Shown one piece after another: positions 55,367 through 64,000 of a stretch of 64,000 nucleotides of DNA. The stretch is from NCBI GenBank assembly GCA_022709385.1, contig JAKLIX010000022.1, positions 1 through 64,000 of the forward strand, written 5' to 3'. The translations under genes were made by a program, and so were the position numbers. Under the pieces are notes generated by a model, which saw only the letters and a program-made list of their open reading frames with translations, was not told where the DNA came from and searched no databases. Position 1 is the first letter of the stretch. Every line of letters begins with the position of its first letter. This stretch comes from Bacteroidota bacterium (GTDB lineage: Bacteria; Bacteroidota; Bacteroidia; Bacteroidales; CAIXZF01).

Positions 55367-55512
55367 ACCATTGATTTTTTATAAATTTAACTTCAGGGGG
55401 AGTAAATATAGTACATTCCTGAATGCAGAAAATATTATTTTCGCAGCCTGCTTTGCATCAGCCGATAATAATAAGCTGCCACCGCTGCCGTTAACTAAGA
55501 ATATCCTATAAT

Positions 55513-55971
55513 ATGTTAATTATCAATAGCTACGAGGAATTCGCTCAGTTAAAGGGACAGGAGCTCGGGCTGTCCGGCTACCTGAAGATCACCCAGGAAC
55601 AAATCAATAAGTTTGCGGAAGCCACCCTGGATTTCCAGTGGATACACCTGGATACAGAAAGAGCGGCCAAAGAAAGTCCATATCAAAGTACCATCGCCCA
55701 CGGTTACCTCAATGTCAGTGTGTTACCATACCTCTGGGGACAAATTGTTGAGTTCAAGAACGTGAAGATGATGGTGAACTACGGGATAGAAAGGCTGAAA
55801 TTTACCAGCCCGGTGCTGGTCAACGATGAGGTCAGGGTCAGGGCCCGCCTGGAAGATGTGCAAAACCTCAGGGGGATTACCAAAGCGCAGATTGCCATCA
55901 CCCTCGAAATCAAAGACAAAGCCAAACCGGCATTGGAAGGCCTGATCGTTTTCCTCTATCACTTTGCCTGA
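55513..55971 (+). CDS. MaoC-like (R)-specific enoyl-CoA hydratase
   Basis: This 152-aa hot-dog-fold protein has FAEATLDFQWIHLD (about 36-49), holding the catalytic Asp/His pair. The hydratase-2 loop STIAHGYLNVSVLPYL follows. It probably hydrates (R)-3-hydroxyacyl-CoA chains. No polyhydroxyalkanoate genes are nearby. Confidence 0.88.
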   Translation: MLIINSYEEFAQLKGQELGLSGYLKITQEQINKFAEATLDFQWIHLDTERAAKESPYQSTIAHGYLNVSVLPYLWGQIVEFKNVKMMVNYGIERLKFTSPVLVNDEVRVRARLEDVQNLRGITKAQIAITLEIKDKAKPALEGLIVFLYHFA

Positions 55972-56119
55972 CAGGCAGATATCAGTTAACAATATTTAAC
56001 AAAAAACAATGGAAACACTTTTCGTTTCTGTTGTTTCCTTTTTGGATTCTGCCTTCCTTTGCAGGCCGAAATCCGGGAGGTGTCTCAAGCATCCTTTCAG
56101 GAAGTATTAACAAAAAAGA

Positions 56120-56749
56120 ATGTTCATGGAGGATAAGTTTATCGCGATTCTGGAGAAAACCAGGGAATTGTCTTTCAGGTACCCCATCCGGAGGATGACC
56201 TTTGAAAAGATCGCCGACAAGCTGGGTGTAAGCACCGCGGAGTTGAAGTCTTTTGTCAGGACAAAAACGGAACTGGTTGAGAAAGCGCTTGAATTTGAAC
56301 GTTTCAGTTTTCAGGTAATTTTTCAGAAGCATGATTTTGAGGGCGTGAATGCCATTGATATCCTGTTTACGGTGAGCAAGGAGATGAGCCGCAGGTTCAG
56401 GGACATCAATCCGGCTCTCACCGTTGACCTGAGGAAGTATTACCCTGAAGTTTACCAGAAACATATCGAGGCCAAATATGATTTCATTTTCGATAAAATG
56501 AAGATCAATATTGAAAAGGGGATCAGCCAGGGGATGTACCGCAACGACCTGAGCGTGGAACTGGTGGCAAGGCTTTACATGGCCCGCCTGATGGATATCC
56601 ACAATCCCGAGCTTTTTCCTCCGGAGATGTTTTCTTTTGAACTGCTGTTCAATTACACCATCGAAAGTTTTGTCAGGAGTGTGGCCACCGGCGACGGACT
56701 GAACTATTTCGAAAACAGAATGAAATGCCTGAAGCCTCAAGGGAAGTGA
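56120..56749 (+). CDS. TetR-type regulator 1 of efflux operon
   Basis: This 209-aa protein has an N-terminal HTH (about 15-60, RRMTFEKIADKLGVSTAELKSFVRTKTELV). The helical C-terminal half is similar in layout to the next gene (YYPEVYQKHIEAKYDFIFDKM, LSVELVARLYMARLMDIH). A second TetR gene starts after one base. It is the first gene of the operon with TolC, adaptor and RND pump, so it likely controls that pump. Confidence 0.85.
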   Translation: MFMEDKFIAILEKTRELSFRYPIRRMTFEKIADKLGVSTAELKSFVRTKTELVEKALEFERFSFQVIFQKHDFEGVNAIDILFTVSKEMSRRFRDINPALTVDLRKYYPEVYQKHIEAKYDFIFDKMKINIEKGISQGMYRNDLSVELVARLYMARLMDIHNPELFPPEMFSFELLFNYTIESFVRSVATGDGLNYFENRMKCLKPQGK

Positions 56750-56750
56750 T

Positions 56751-57359
56751 ATGAAGGACGAACGTTATGAACGGATACTCAATGAGTCGGGAAGGATCTT
56801 CCAGACATACGGGATCAGGAATGTATCCATGGATGATATCTGCACCACACTCGGGATTTCGAAGAAAACCCTTTACCAGTATGTGAATAATAAGGCCGAC
56901 CTGATCTTCAAGATCCTTGAAGCGCATCATGAGGTTTACAGGCAGTTTATCCAGGACCAGCTTGATCAGGGCGGAAATGCCATCGACATCATGCTGGCGG
57001 TGGATTCTTTTGTTTGCAGTGAAATGAAGAACTATACCCCCGACAACATATTCGTTTTGAAGAAATACTACCCGGAGGTTTACCAGGCCATTTTCGAGAT
57101 GAAACGGACTTCCATCCTGGAAGGCATCACGGCCAACCTGAATGCCGGTATCCGTGACGGACTGTACAGGAAAGATCTGGATGTGGACCTGGTAGCCCGG
57201 ATGTTCGTCAAGAACCTCGAGGAGATCCACCAGCTGGAAATGAGCAGCAGCGACAACAGCTATGAGAAGATTTTCGGAACGATGTACGATCACCATATCA
57301 GGGCCATCGTCACTCCTGACGGACTTGAATATTATGAAAAGAAAAAACAACGCCAATAA
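56751..57359 (+). CDS. TetR-type regulator 2 of efflux operon
   Basis: This 202-aa TetR protein has HTH VSMDDICTTLGISKKTLYQYVNNK (about 24-47). Its C-terminal part shares KKYYPEVYQ and LDVDLVARMFVKNLEEIHQ with the preceding regulator, so the two are tandem paralogues, possibly forming heterodimers. It is followed 9 bp later by the TolC-type gene. Confidence 0.88.
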   Translation: MKDERYERILNESGRIFQTYGIRNVSMDDICTTLGISKKTLYQYVNNKADLIFKILEAHHEVYRQFIQDQLDQGGNAIDIMLAVDSFVCSEMKNYTPDNIFVLKKYYPEVYQAIFEMKRTSILEGITANLNAGIRDGLYRKDLDVDLVARMFVKNLEEIHQLEMSSSDNSYEKIFGTMYDHHIRAIVTPDGLEYYEKKKQRQ

Positions 57360-57368
57360 ACAACATCC

Positions 57369-58766
57369 ATGAAACACTACCCGATCCTGTTCATGATCCT
57401 GCTTTCCTGCTGGTTTTCGGGCCGGCTGACCGCCCAGGAAGCCGGAAAGCCATTCAGCCTGAAGGAGGCGCAGGAGTACGCCCTTAAACACCATGCTGCA
57501 GCCAAAAATGCAGGCATTGACCTTGAACTTGCAAAAAAGAAGATCTGGGAAACCACCGCTATCGGCCTTCCCCAGGTAAATGCATCCGTATCTTACCAGT
57601 ACATGCTGGATGTTCCCACCACCCTGCTGCCCGACTTCATTACCCCGGCCATCATTGGGGTGAACAAACAGCTGTTCGGGCTGGAGCTGATCGAACCTGA
57701 ACCGCCCATACAGTACTTTCCTGCCAAGTTCGGCACCGAACAAAACCTCAGCCTTCAGGGAAGCTTGTCGCAGCTGATCTTCAACGGACAATACCTGGTC
57801 GGATTACAGGCTGCCCGCACCTTTTACCGCTCGGCCGAAAAAAACCTCGAAAAAACCAACATCGAAGTCCGGGCCAACCTCACCCAGACCTATTATATGC
57901 TTGCCGTATTCACGGAGAACCGCAAACTGCTCGCCAAAACCGTTACCTCCGTTGAGAGAACCCTCTTTGAACTGGAAGAATCCTATAAAAACGGCCTGGT
58001 GGAAGATATCGTGGTGGATCAGATGAAATACAACCTGACCAACCTGCGCAATACCCTCAGTGCGGTCGACGGACAACTGCAGGTAGCCGGAAAGCTGCTG
58101 AAATTCCAGATGGGACTCGAGCCGGCGGAAAACATCACCATCACCGACTCTGTCCCCGTGCTGCTCGAAGACATGAACCAGCTTCCCATGGCCGCAGGGA
58201 CCTTCAAGGCAGAAAACCACATCGACTACCGCATAGTCGAAACCGGAGAACAACTCCAGTACCTCAACCTGAGAAAAGAACAGGCCAACTACATGCCGGT
58301 GCTCAGTGCCTTCTTTACCAGGCAGGAAAATGCCATGCGGGATAAATTCGATTTCCTCGACAAATCGGGAGAGTGGTATCCGACCACCATCCTCGGCATC
58401 AGCCTTTCGGTACCCATCTTCACCAGCGGCATGCAACATGCCAGAGTCCAGCAGGCCCGCCTCGAACTGGAAAAGATGCGCAACACCAAAGACCAGGTGA
58501 AACAGGGACTCAGCCTTGCCGCAGAAGAAGCCAGGATCAACTACAACAATGCCCTGGATAAATTTCTTGCCGAAAAAGACAACCTCAGCCTGAGCGACAA
58601 AATCTACCAGAAAACCCTGATCAAGTTCAGGGAAGGGATCGCCAGCAGTACCGATCTCACCCAGAACTACAACCAGTACCTCACAAGCCAGAGCACCTAT
58701 TTCAACACCCTGTTCGAGCTGCTGACCGCCAGGATTGCGCTCGACAAAGCCTATCAGCAATTTTAA
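57369..58766 (+). CDS. TolC-family outer membrane efflux protein
   Basis: This 465-aa outer-membrane channel has a signal peptide (ending GRLTAQEAG). Two OEP repeats of coiled-coil helices follow, with LKEAQEYALKHHAAAKNAGID in the first and AREEA-type helix QLEKMRN in the second. It forms the exit duct for the RND pump encoded downstream. Confidence 0.9.
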   Translation: MKHYPILFMILLSCWFSGRLTAQEAGKPFSLKEAQEYALKHHAAAKNAGIDLELAKKKIWETTAIGLPQVNASVSYQYMLDVPTTLLPDFITPAIIGVNKQLFGLELIEPEPPIQYFPAKFGTEQNLSLQGSLSQLIFNGQYLVGLQAARTFYRSAEKNLEKTNIEVRANLTQTYYMLAVFTENRKLLAKTVTSVERTLFELEESYKNGLVEDIVVDQMKYNLTNLRNTLSAVDGQLQVAGKLLKFQMGLEPAENITITDSVPVLLEDMNQLPMAAGTFKAENHIDYRIVETGEQLQYLNLRKEQANYMPVLSAFFTRQENAMRDKFDFLDKSGEWYPTTILGISLSVPIFTSGMQHARVQQARLELEKMRNTKDQVKQGLSLAAEEARINYNNALDKFLAEKDNLSLSDKIYQKTLIKFREGIASSTDLTQNYNQYLTSQSTYFNTLFELLTARIALDKAYQQF

Positions 58767-58787
58767 ACCACGCTAACAAGACACATA

Positions 58788-59903
58788 ATGAAAAAGCTAT
58801 GGATCTTCGCCGGCCTGCTCCTGATGATCGCCGGCTGCAACAGCAAACAAGACAAAAAAGCAGAACTGGCCCGGCTCATCTCCCAGAGAGACGCGCTTAC
58901 GGAACAAATCAACAAGCTCCGCCAGGAAATCGCCCTGACCGATTCCACACAGGATGACAGCCGTTCCAAGACCGTGGTGGTCACGACAATTCAACCGCAA
59001 ACCTTCAACCACTTCATCGAGATTCAGGGAAAAGTGGACGGAGATGAGAATATCGGGGTCAATCCGCGTACTCCGGGCGTTGTCAGCAATATCCTGGTGA
59101 AAGTCGGCGACCGGGTATCCCGCGGACAGACGCTCATGGAACTGGATGCCGAAGTGACCCGCAGATCGCTCGACGAAGTGAAGGAAAGGCTGGCATTTGC
59201 CACTACGGTTTACAACAAGTATAAAAACCTCTGGGATCAAAAGATCGGTTCCGAGATCGAATACCTCAGTGCCAAAAACAACAAGGAGAGCCTGGAAAGG
59301 ACGGTGAAAACCCTGGAGGAAACCCTGGAAATGTCGCGCATCGTTTCACCCATCAGCGGCACGGTGGAAGAAATCCCGGTGAAGATAGGACAGGCCGTAT
59401 CGCCCGGTTTCCCTGCCATCCGTGTGATCAACTTTTCCAGGATCAAGGTGGTGGCCGAACTGGCCGAATCCTATGCCAGGAGAGTGAAAGCCGGCGATGA
59501 GGTGAACCTGTACTTTCCCGACTACAACCAGGAAACTTCGGCCCGTATCGCATTCGCCAGCAAATACATCAACCCGGTGAACAGAACCTTCCAGATCGAG
59601 GTCGATCTGAATGAACCCGGTAACGGATACAAGGCCAATATGGTGGCTGTGGTCAGGATCAACGATTACAGCAATCCCGCTGCATTCGTGGTTCCCATCA
59701 ATGCCGTCCAGAAATCCTCCGACGGCCATTTCGTTTTCCTGGCCAGGCCCGGTAAGGGAGGAACTGTGGCACATAAACAGCCCATCAGCCTGGGAAGTAT
59801 CTACAACGGACTGGCAGAGGTCACTTCCGGACTGGAAGCAGGCCAGCAGGTGATCACCATGGGCTACCAGGACCTGTTTGAAGGACAAGTCGTTAAACGC
59901 TGA
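58788..59903 (+). CDS. RND efflux periplasmic adaptor lipoprotein
   Basis: This 371-aa MFP/HlyD-type adaptor has lipoprotein Cys17 (LLMIAGC) and a short coiled coil (22-45). A lipoyl-like barrel-sandwich (GVNPRTPGVVSNILVKVGDRVSRGQ) surrounds a hairpin, with GTVEEIPVKIGQAVSPGFPAI as second half. It links the RND permease to the TolC channel. Confidence 0.92.
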   Translation: MKKLWIFAGLLLMIAGCNSKQDKKAELARLISQRDALTEQINKLRQEIALTDSTQDDSRSKTVVVTTIQPQTFNHFIEIQGKVDGDENIGVNPRTPGVVSNILVKVGDRVSRGQTLMELDAEVTRRSLDEVKERLAFATTVYNKYKNLWDQKIGSEIEYLSAKNNKESLERTVKTLEETLEMSRIVSPISGTVEEIPVKIGQAVSPGFPAIRVINFSRIKVVAELAESYARRVKAGDEVNLYFPDYNQETSARIAFASKYINPVNRTFQIEVDLNEPGNGYKANMVAVVRINDYSNPAAFVVPINAVQKSSDGHFVFLARPGKGGTVAHKQPISLGSIYNGLAEVTSGLEAGQQVITMGYQDLFEGQVVKR

Positions 59904-59942
59904 TAACCCGCCCTTGAAACTTATCCTACTTAACCCACTGTC

Positions 59943-62900
59943 ATGAAAGAGATCACAGAAAAAGTGAAGGAGTTCTTCGGAACCTCCTGGGCCATCGACA
60001 ACCGCTCCAGCATATACGTGCTGACAGTCATCATCACCATCCTGGGATTGTTCAGCTATTTCACCATGCCCAAGGAGTCCTTCCCCGAGGTGGTGATCCC
60101 CACGGTACTCGTCAGCACCGTTTACCCCGGCACATCGCCCCAGGACATGGAAAACCTGGTTACCAGGCCCATAGAAAAGGAACTGAAATCCCTGTCCGAC
60201 GTTAAAAACATCACCAGCTCCTCCCTGCAGGACTATTCCTCCATCGGCGTAGAGTTCAACACCGATGTCGAAATCACCGAAGCCAAACAAAGGGTGAAAG
60301 ATGCCGTGGACAAAGCCCGTCCCAAACTTCCCAACAACCTTCCATCAGAACCCGACGTGATGGACATCAACCTGTCGGAATTCCCCATCATGTATATCCA
60401 GTTATCCGGCAATTACGACCTCGACAGGCTGAAAAAATACGCGGAAGCCGCCCAGGACAAGATAGAGACACTCAAGGAAATCACCCGCGTGGATATCGTC
60501 GGCGCCCTCGAGCGGGAGATCCAGGTAAATGTGGATATGTACAAACTCCAGATCGCAAGCCTCACCCTGGGCGATGTGGAACGGGCCATCGCCGGCGAAA
60601 ACCTCACCATCTCGGGTGGAAATATGACCACCTACGGCATGAAAAGATCCATCAGGGTGGAAGGCCAGTTTAAAGATCCGTCCGAAATCGCCAATATCGC
60701 CCTCATCTCCTCCAGCGGCGCCATGGTGTATATCAAGAATATCGCCACCGTAAAGGATACCTTCAAGGAACAGGAAAGCTTCTCCCGCCTCAACGGGAAA
60801 AACGTCATCACCCTGAATGTAATCAAAAAGAGCGGGGAAAACCTGCTCAATGCCTCCGATCAGATCAACGACATCCTTGCTGAAATGAAAAAGGCAGACT
60901 TCCCGCCCGACTTGGACGTGGTCCTCACCGGCGAACAGTCGCGCTATACCAGGAACACCCTGGAAGAACTCAACTTTACCATGATCGTAGGCTTCCTGCT
61001 CGTGACCCTGGTACTGATGTTCTTCATGGGATTCACCAATGCCTTCTTCGTGGCCCTGGCCGTGCCCCTGTCGATGTTCATCGCTTATATGATCATGCCG
61101 GCACTGGATTATTCCATGAACATGATGACCATGTTCAGCTTCATCTTTGCCCTGGGGATCATCGTCGACGACGCCATCGTGGTGATAGAAAACACCCACC
61201 GTATCCATAAATTCCAGCCGGATATCGTCAAAGCTGCCAAATACGGAGCAGGCGAAGTGTTTCTGCCCATCCTTTCAGGTACCCTCACCACCCTGGCACC
61301 CTTCTTCCCCCTGATCTTCTGGCCGGGTATCGTCGGTCAGTTCATGATCTACCTTCCCGTTACCCTCATCATCTCCCTGTTCGCCTCCCTCTTCGTGGCC
61401 TATTTTATCAATCCGGTATTCGCGGTTTCCTTTATGAAACACGAATACCACACCATGAAAGATTCGGAAAGAAGAAGAAGGCTCAGAAGAAGCTCCATCC
61501 TTTTCATTTCCCTCGGACTGATCTTCCACCTGATGCGCTGGCCCGGCATGGGGAACTTCATGATCCTGGTCTTTATCCTTAACCTGCTCTTCCACCTCTA
61601 TGTCAAAAAAGCCATCAAATGGTTCCAGTCCACCGGCTGGCCCGCGGCACTGAACCTCTACGAAAAACAACTCCGTTTCTTCCTGAAGGGAAGGATGCCA
61701 TACTGGCTCCTGGGCGGTATCATGGCCCTTTTCTTCCTTGCCTTCATCATTGCAGGCATGGCCAACCTGAAAGTCAGGTTCTTTCCCGACAATGAGCCCA
61801 ACAATATCTATGTGATGATCAGCCTTCCCGTGGGTACCGACCAGCTTGTTACCGACAGCATCACGGCCGTTGTGGAACAGAAAGTGATGGATGTGCTCGG
61901 GAAAGACAATCCCGACGTGGAATCGGTCATCACCAACGTGGCCCTCGGCGCAAGCGATCCGGAAGGTTTCGACCGCTCCGTAGCCTCAGAAAAGGGAATG
62001 ATCACGGTCAACTTTGTGGAACACAAATTCCGTCAGGGACAAAAAACGGAAACCTACCTCGAAAAAATCAGGGAAGTGGTGAAGGGAATCCCCGCCGCCA
62101 ACATCGTGGTGCAGAAAAACAGCATGGGCCCGCCAACCGGTAAACCCATCAATATCGAGATCAGCGGCGAGGACCTGCCCGTCCTCATCGCCAATGCCGA
62201 AGCATTCCAGAATTACCTTGATTCCGCACAGATCCAGGGAATACAGGAACTTAAATCGAATTTCGATAAATATAAACCGGAGGTCATCATCAAGATCGAC
62301 CGCGAAAGGGCCAACCGCGAAGGCATTTCCACAGGCCAGATCGCCATGGAAATCCGGAATGCCGTTTATGGCGCAGAAGTCTCGAAATTCAAGGACGGAG
62401 AAGACGAATACCCCATCCAGCTCCGCTACGACGAAAAAACCCGCAAAAACGTGGATGCCCTGATCAACCTGAAGATCATCTTTATGGATATGGTCTCGGG
62501 AAAACTGCGCCAGATCCCGCTTTCCTCTGTGGCTTCCATCCAGTACCAGGACAGCTACGGCGGTATCAACCGGAAAAACCTCAAACGGGTGATCACCATC
62601 TCTTCGGAAGTACTCAGCGGATACACCGCCAATGAAGTCGTTGCCAAAATCAAAACCCTGGCGGAAAGGTTTCCGAAAAGCATGGGCATTGAGATCAAAC
62701 TGACAGGAGAACAGGAAGAACAGGAAGAAACCTCCAACTTCCTCTTCCTGGCCATGATCATTTCACTCGGCCTGATCTTCTTCATCCTGATCACCCAGTT
62801 TAATTCCATCGGCAAAGCGGTGATCATCCTGAGCGAGGTGGTCTTTTCCATCATCGGGGTGATCCTGGGCTACGCCATCTTCGGCATGGACATCTCCATC

Positions 62901-63356
62901 CTGATGACCGGACTGGGAATCGTGGCCCTGGGAGGAATCGTCGTGAGGAACGGCATCCTGATCGTGGAGTTCACCGATGTGCTGAAAAGCCAGGGCCTGA
63001 AAACACGGCAGGCGCTGATCCAGGCCGGAAAAACGCGTATCACCCCGGTGATCCTGACGGCTACCGCCACCATGATGGGACTGGTCCCCCTGGCACTCGG
63101 CCTCAACATCAACTTTGTTACCCTGTTCACGGAACTCAATCCGCACATCCACTATGGCGGCGACAACGTGATGTTCTGGGGCCCGCTGTCCTGGGCCATC
63201 ATCTTCGGACTGAGCTTCGCCACCTTCCTCACCCTGATCTTCGTGCCTGCCATGTACCTGATGTACGAAGCCTTCAAGGTGAGGCTCAGCAGGAGAAAGT
63301 CCAACAAAACCTATCGCAGGATACAAAAGGGAGAATCACCCTTCATGTGGAATTAA
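59943..63356 (+). CDS. RND efflux transporter permease (AcrB/HAE1 type)
   Basis: This 1137-aa inner-membrane proton antiporter has 12 TM helices and two large periplasmic loops. Asp409-Asp410 in LGIIVDDAIVVIENTHR form the proton relay, and GGIVVRNGILIVEF marks the second half. The C-terminal tail is basic. Substrate range is unknown; the two-TetR operon suggests induction by hydrophobic compounds. Its stop codon lies inside an A-type MITE. Confidence 0.93.
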   Translation: MKEITEKVKEFFGTSWAIDNRSSIYVLTVIITILGLFSYFTMPKESFPEVVIPTVLVSTVYPGTSPQDMENLVTRPIEKELKSLSDVKNITSSSLQDYSSIGVEFNTDVEITEAKQRVKDAVDKARPKLPNNLPSEPDVMDINLSEFPIMYIQLSGNYDLDRLKKYAEAAQDKIETLKEITRVDIVGALEREIQVNVDMYKLQIASLTLGDVERAIAGENLTISGGNMTTYGMKRSIRVEGQFKDPSEIANIALISSSGAMVYIKNIATVKDTFKEQESFSRLNGKNVITLNVIKKSGENLLNASDQINDILAEMKKADFPPDLDVVLTGEQSRYTRNTLEELNFTMIVGFLLVTLVLMFFMGFTNAFFVALAVPLSMFIAYMIMPALDYSMNMMTMFSFIFALGIIVDDAIVVIENTHRIHKFQPDIVKAAKYGAGEVFLPILSGTLTTLAPFFPLIFWPGIVGQFMIYLPVTLIISLFASLFVAYFINPVFAVSFMKHEYHTMKDSERRRRLRRSSILFISLGLIFHLMRWPGMGNFMILVFILNLLFHLYVKKAIKWFQSTGWPAALNLYEKQLRFFLKGRMPYWLLGGIMALFFLAFIIAGMANLKVRFFPDNEPNNIYVMISLPVGTDQLVTDSITAVVEQKVMDVLGKDNPDVESVITNVALGASDPEGFDRSVASEKGMITVNFVEHKFRQGQKTETYLEKIREVVKGIPAANIVVQKNSMGPPTGKPINIEISGEDLPVLIANAEAFQNYLDSAQIQGIQELKSNFDKYKPEVIIKIDRERANREGISTGQIAMEIRNAVYGAEVSKFKDGEDEYPIQLRYDEKTRKNVDALINLKIIFMDMVSGKLRQIPLSSVASIQYQDSYGGINRKNLKRVITISSEVLSGYTANEVVAKIKTLAERFPKSMGIEIKLTGEQEEQEETSNFLFLAMIISLGLIFFILITQFNSIGKAVIILSEVVFSIIGVILGYAIFGMDISILMTGLGIVALGGIVVRNGILIVEFTDVLKSQGLKTRQALIQAGKTRITPVILTATATMMGLVPLALGLNINFVTLFTELNPHIHYGGDNVMFWGPLSWAIIFGLSFATFLTLIFVPAMYLMYEAFKVRLSRRKSNKTYRRIQKGESPFMWN

Positions 63357-63458
63357 CTCATACTCGACAGGTTTGCGAATGCAAAGCTATCAAGCATAAG
63401 CAATGCCGTACACCCCTTGATCGCATTTTTTTTCGCAAACTCATTCCGTGTCGGCATA
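63353..63458 (-). repeat. A-type IS630-like MITE copy 4
   Basis: This 106-bp reverse copy includes the TAA of the RND gene (63354-63356) and ends 5 bp before the stop of the convergent TPR gene. Left and right ends read TATGCCGACACGG and TTAACTCATACTCGACAGG in element orientation. The hairpin survives largely through G-U type changes. It fills the whole convergent intergenic space and may act as a two-way terminator. Confidence 0.8.
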
Positions 63459-63463
63459 GCAGT

Positions 63464-64000
63464 TTAAGGCGTTCCGGCCCCGTCCCCCCGGCCGGAACGC
63501 TCCCCTGCTTCCTCCAGAAACCTCACGACATCGGGATTTCCCGGCTGTGCTTCCGCCGCTTTCCTCATGTATGCAAGAGATGCCTCCCGGTCGCTTTCCG
63601 CAAACAATAATGCCAGGTGGTAATTCGGCTCAAAACGTTTGGGATTGATTGCAAGCACCGCCTTCCATGCCCCGATCCGGTCAGGTATGCCCGGCTGTTT
63701 CAGGATCAGGCCGAGGTTGCGGTAAACGTTTTCTTCCTCCGGATCGAGCCGAAGTATCCGCAGGTAACACTGCAGGGTGGAATCAGGCTGCTTCAGGTAG
63801 TCGTAGTACACATTCCCCAGGTGAAACCAGGCATCCTGGTAAGCCGGATGGATCTGAACCGCCTTCTGAAGCATCGCCAGGGCCTTGGAAAAATGATCGT
63901 TACGAAGTGAGGCGTCGCGGGTCTGGTTCGCGGCCCAGGCATGCCACTGACCTGCAATGTTGTTGCTTTTGGCACTGTTGGATGAAACCTCCGCATCGGT
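63464..64000 (-). CDS. TPR-repeat protein, C-terminal part (cut by window end)
   Basis: The frame is open to the right window edge, so the true start is outside. Visible residues include SNSAKSNNIAGQWHAWAANQ-type sequence and then several TPR units (HPAYQDAWFHLGNVYYDYLK, EENVYRNLGLIL, FEPNYHLALLFAE). The tail is Gly/Arg rich. The class is like the TPR half of the GT-C protein at 36274, but whether a membrane half precedes it is unknown. Confidence 0.8.
   Translation of the reverse strand, partial: TDAEVSSNSAKSNNIAGQWHAWAANQTRDASLRNDHFSKALAMLQKAVQIHPAYQDAWFHLGNVYYDYLKQPDSTLQCYLRILRLDPEEENVYRNLGLILKQPGIPDRIGAWKAVLAINPKRFEPNYHLALLFAESDREASLAYMRKAAEAQPGNPDVVRFLEEAGERSGRGDGAGTP

Noticed and set aside
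60402-61208. Antisense frame opposite the RND pump
   Set aside because: The His/Gly/Asp-rich composition is typical of a reversed membrane-protein gene.

Overview
The window looks like a chromosomal segment of a Bacteroidota (Bacteroidetes) bacterium. Supporting signs are secreted proteins ending in type IX secretion sorting domains (25306-26385, 44163-46052, 46172-47416), TAnnTTTG-type -7 promoter boxes, a TonB-dependent receptor with an N-terminal carboxypeptidase-like domain, a coaX/outer-membrane-protein/TPR/lptC/corC cluster, and methylmalonyl-CoA genes. A complete run of late mevalonate-pathway genes (20024-25285) is notable, because many Bacteroidota use the MEP route instead. No rRNA, tRNA or CRISPR array was recognised.

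Layout. 1-5500 is a decayed accessory region: an Rhs core remnant at the left edge, an intact IS21-family element (133-2726), an orphan Rhs core fragment, a candidate membrane immunity protein, and a 5'-truncated Rhs toxin tail. 5600-13450 holds an acetyltransferase, an exopolysaccharide export pair (Wza-like and Wzc-like), sulfate activation genes cysD-cysN, and kbl. 13600-19800 has a TetR regulator, a DEAD-box helicase, and an ECF sigma factor overlapping a TonB-C-tailed anti-sigma factor. Convergent to these is a VIT/VWA protein with the same type of TonB-C tail. 20000-25300 is the mevalonate operon (IDI-2, HMG-CoA reductase, GHMP kinase, diphosphomevalonate decarboxylase, mevalonate kinase). 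25300-36200 carries a secreted nuclease, a porin, a PAS-LuxR regulator, a TonB receptor, PBP2-RodA, small exported proteins and a LuxE-like acyltransferase. 36270-40800 has a GT-C/TPR membrane protein and methylmalonyl-CoA epimerase, carboxyltransferase and biotin-carrier genes. 40900-46160 is an AT-rich island with a very large secreted protein gene split by a 203-bp miniature element. 47600-53450 (minus strand) is the coaX/lptC/corC cluster and an HD-domain gene. 53586-63356 has an MFS transporter, a DsrE-like lipoprotein, a MaoC hydratase, and a two-TetR plus TolC/adaptor/RND efflux operon. The right edge cuts a TPR gene.

The main discovery-type signals are two miniature mobile elements. 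The first is a family of about 100-bp repeats (four A-type, two B-type). Their 26-bp ends match each other and also match the surviving end of an IS630-like transposase remnant at 41006-41327, so they look like IS630-derived MITEs. The second is a 203-bp element with 15-bp terminal inverted repeats and a perfect 9-bp target duplication. It interrupts a secreted T9SS substrate, and removing it restores a single reading frame of about 1457 codons.
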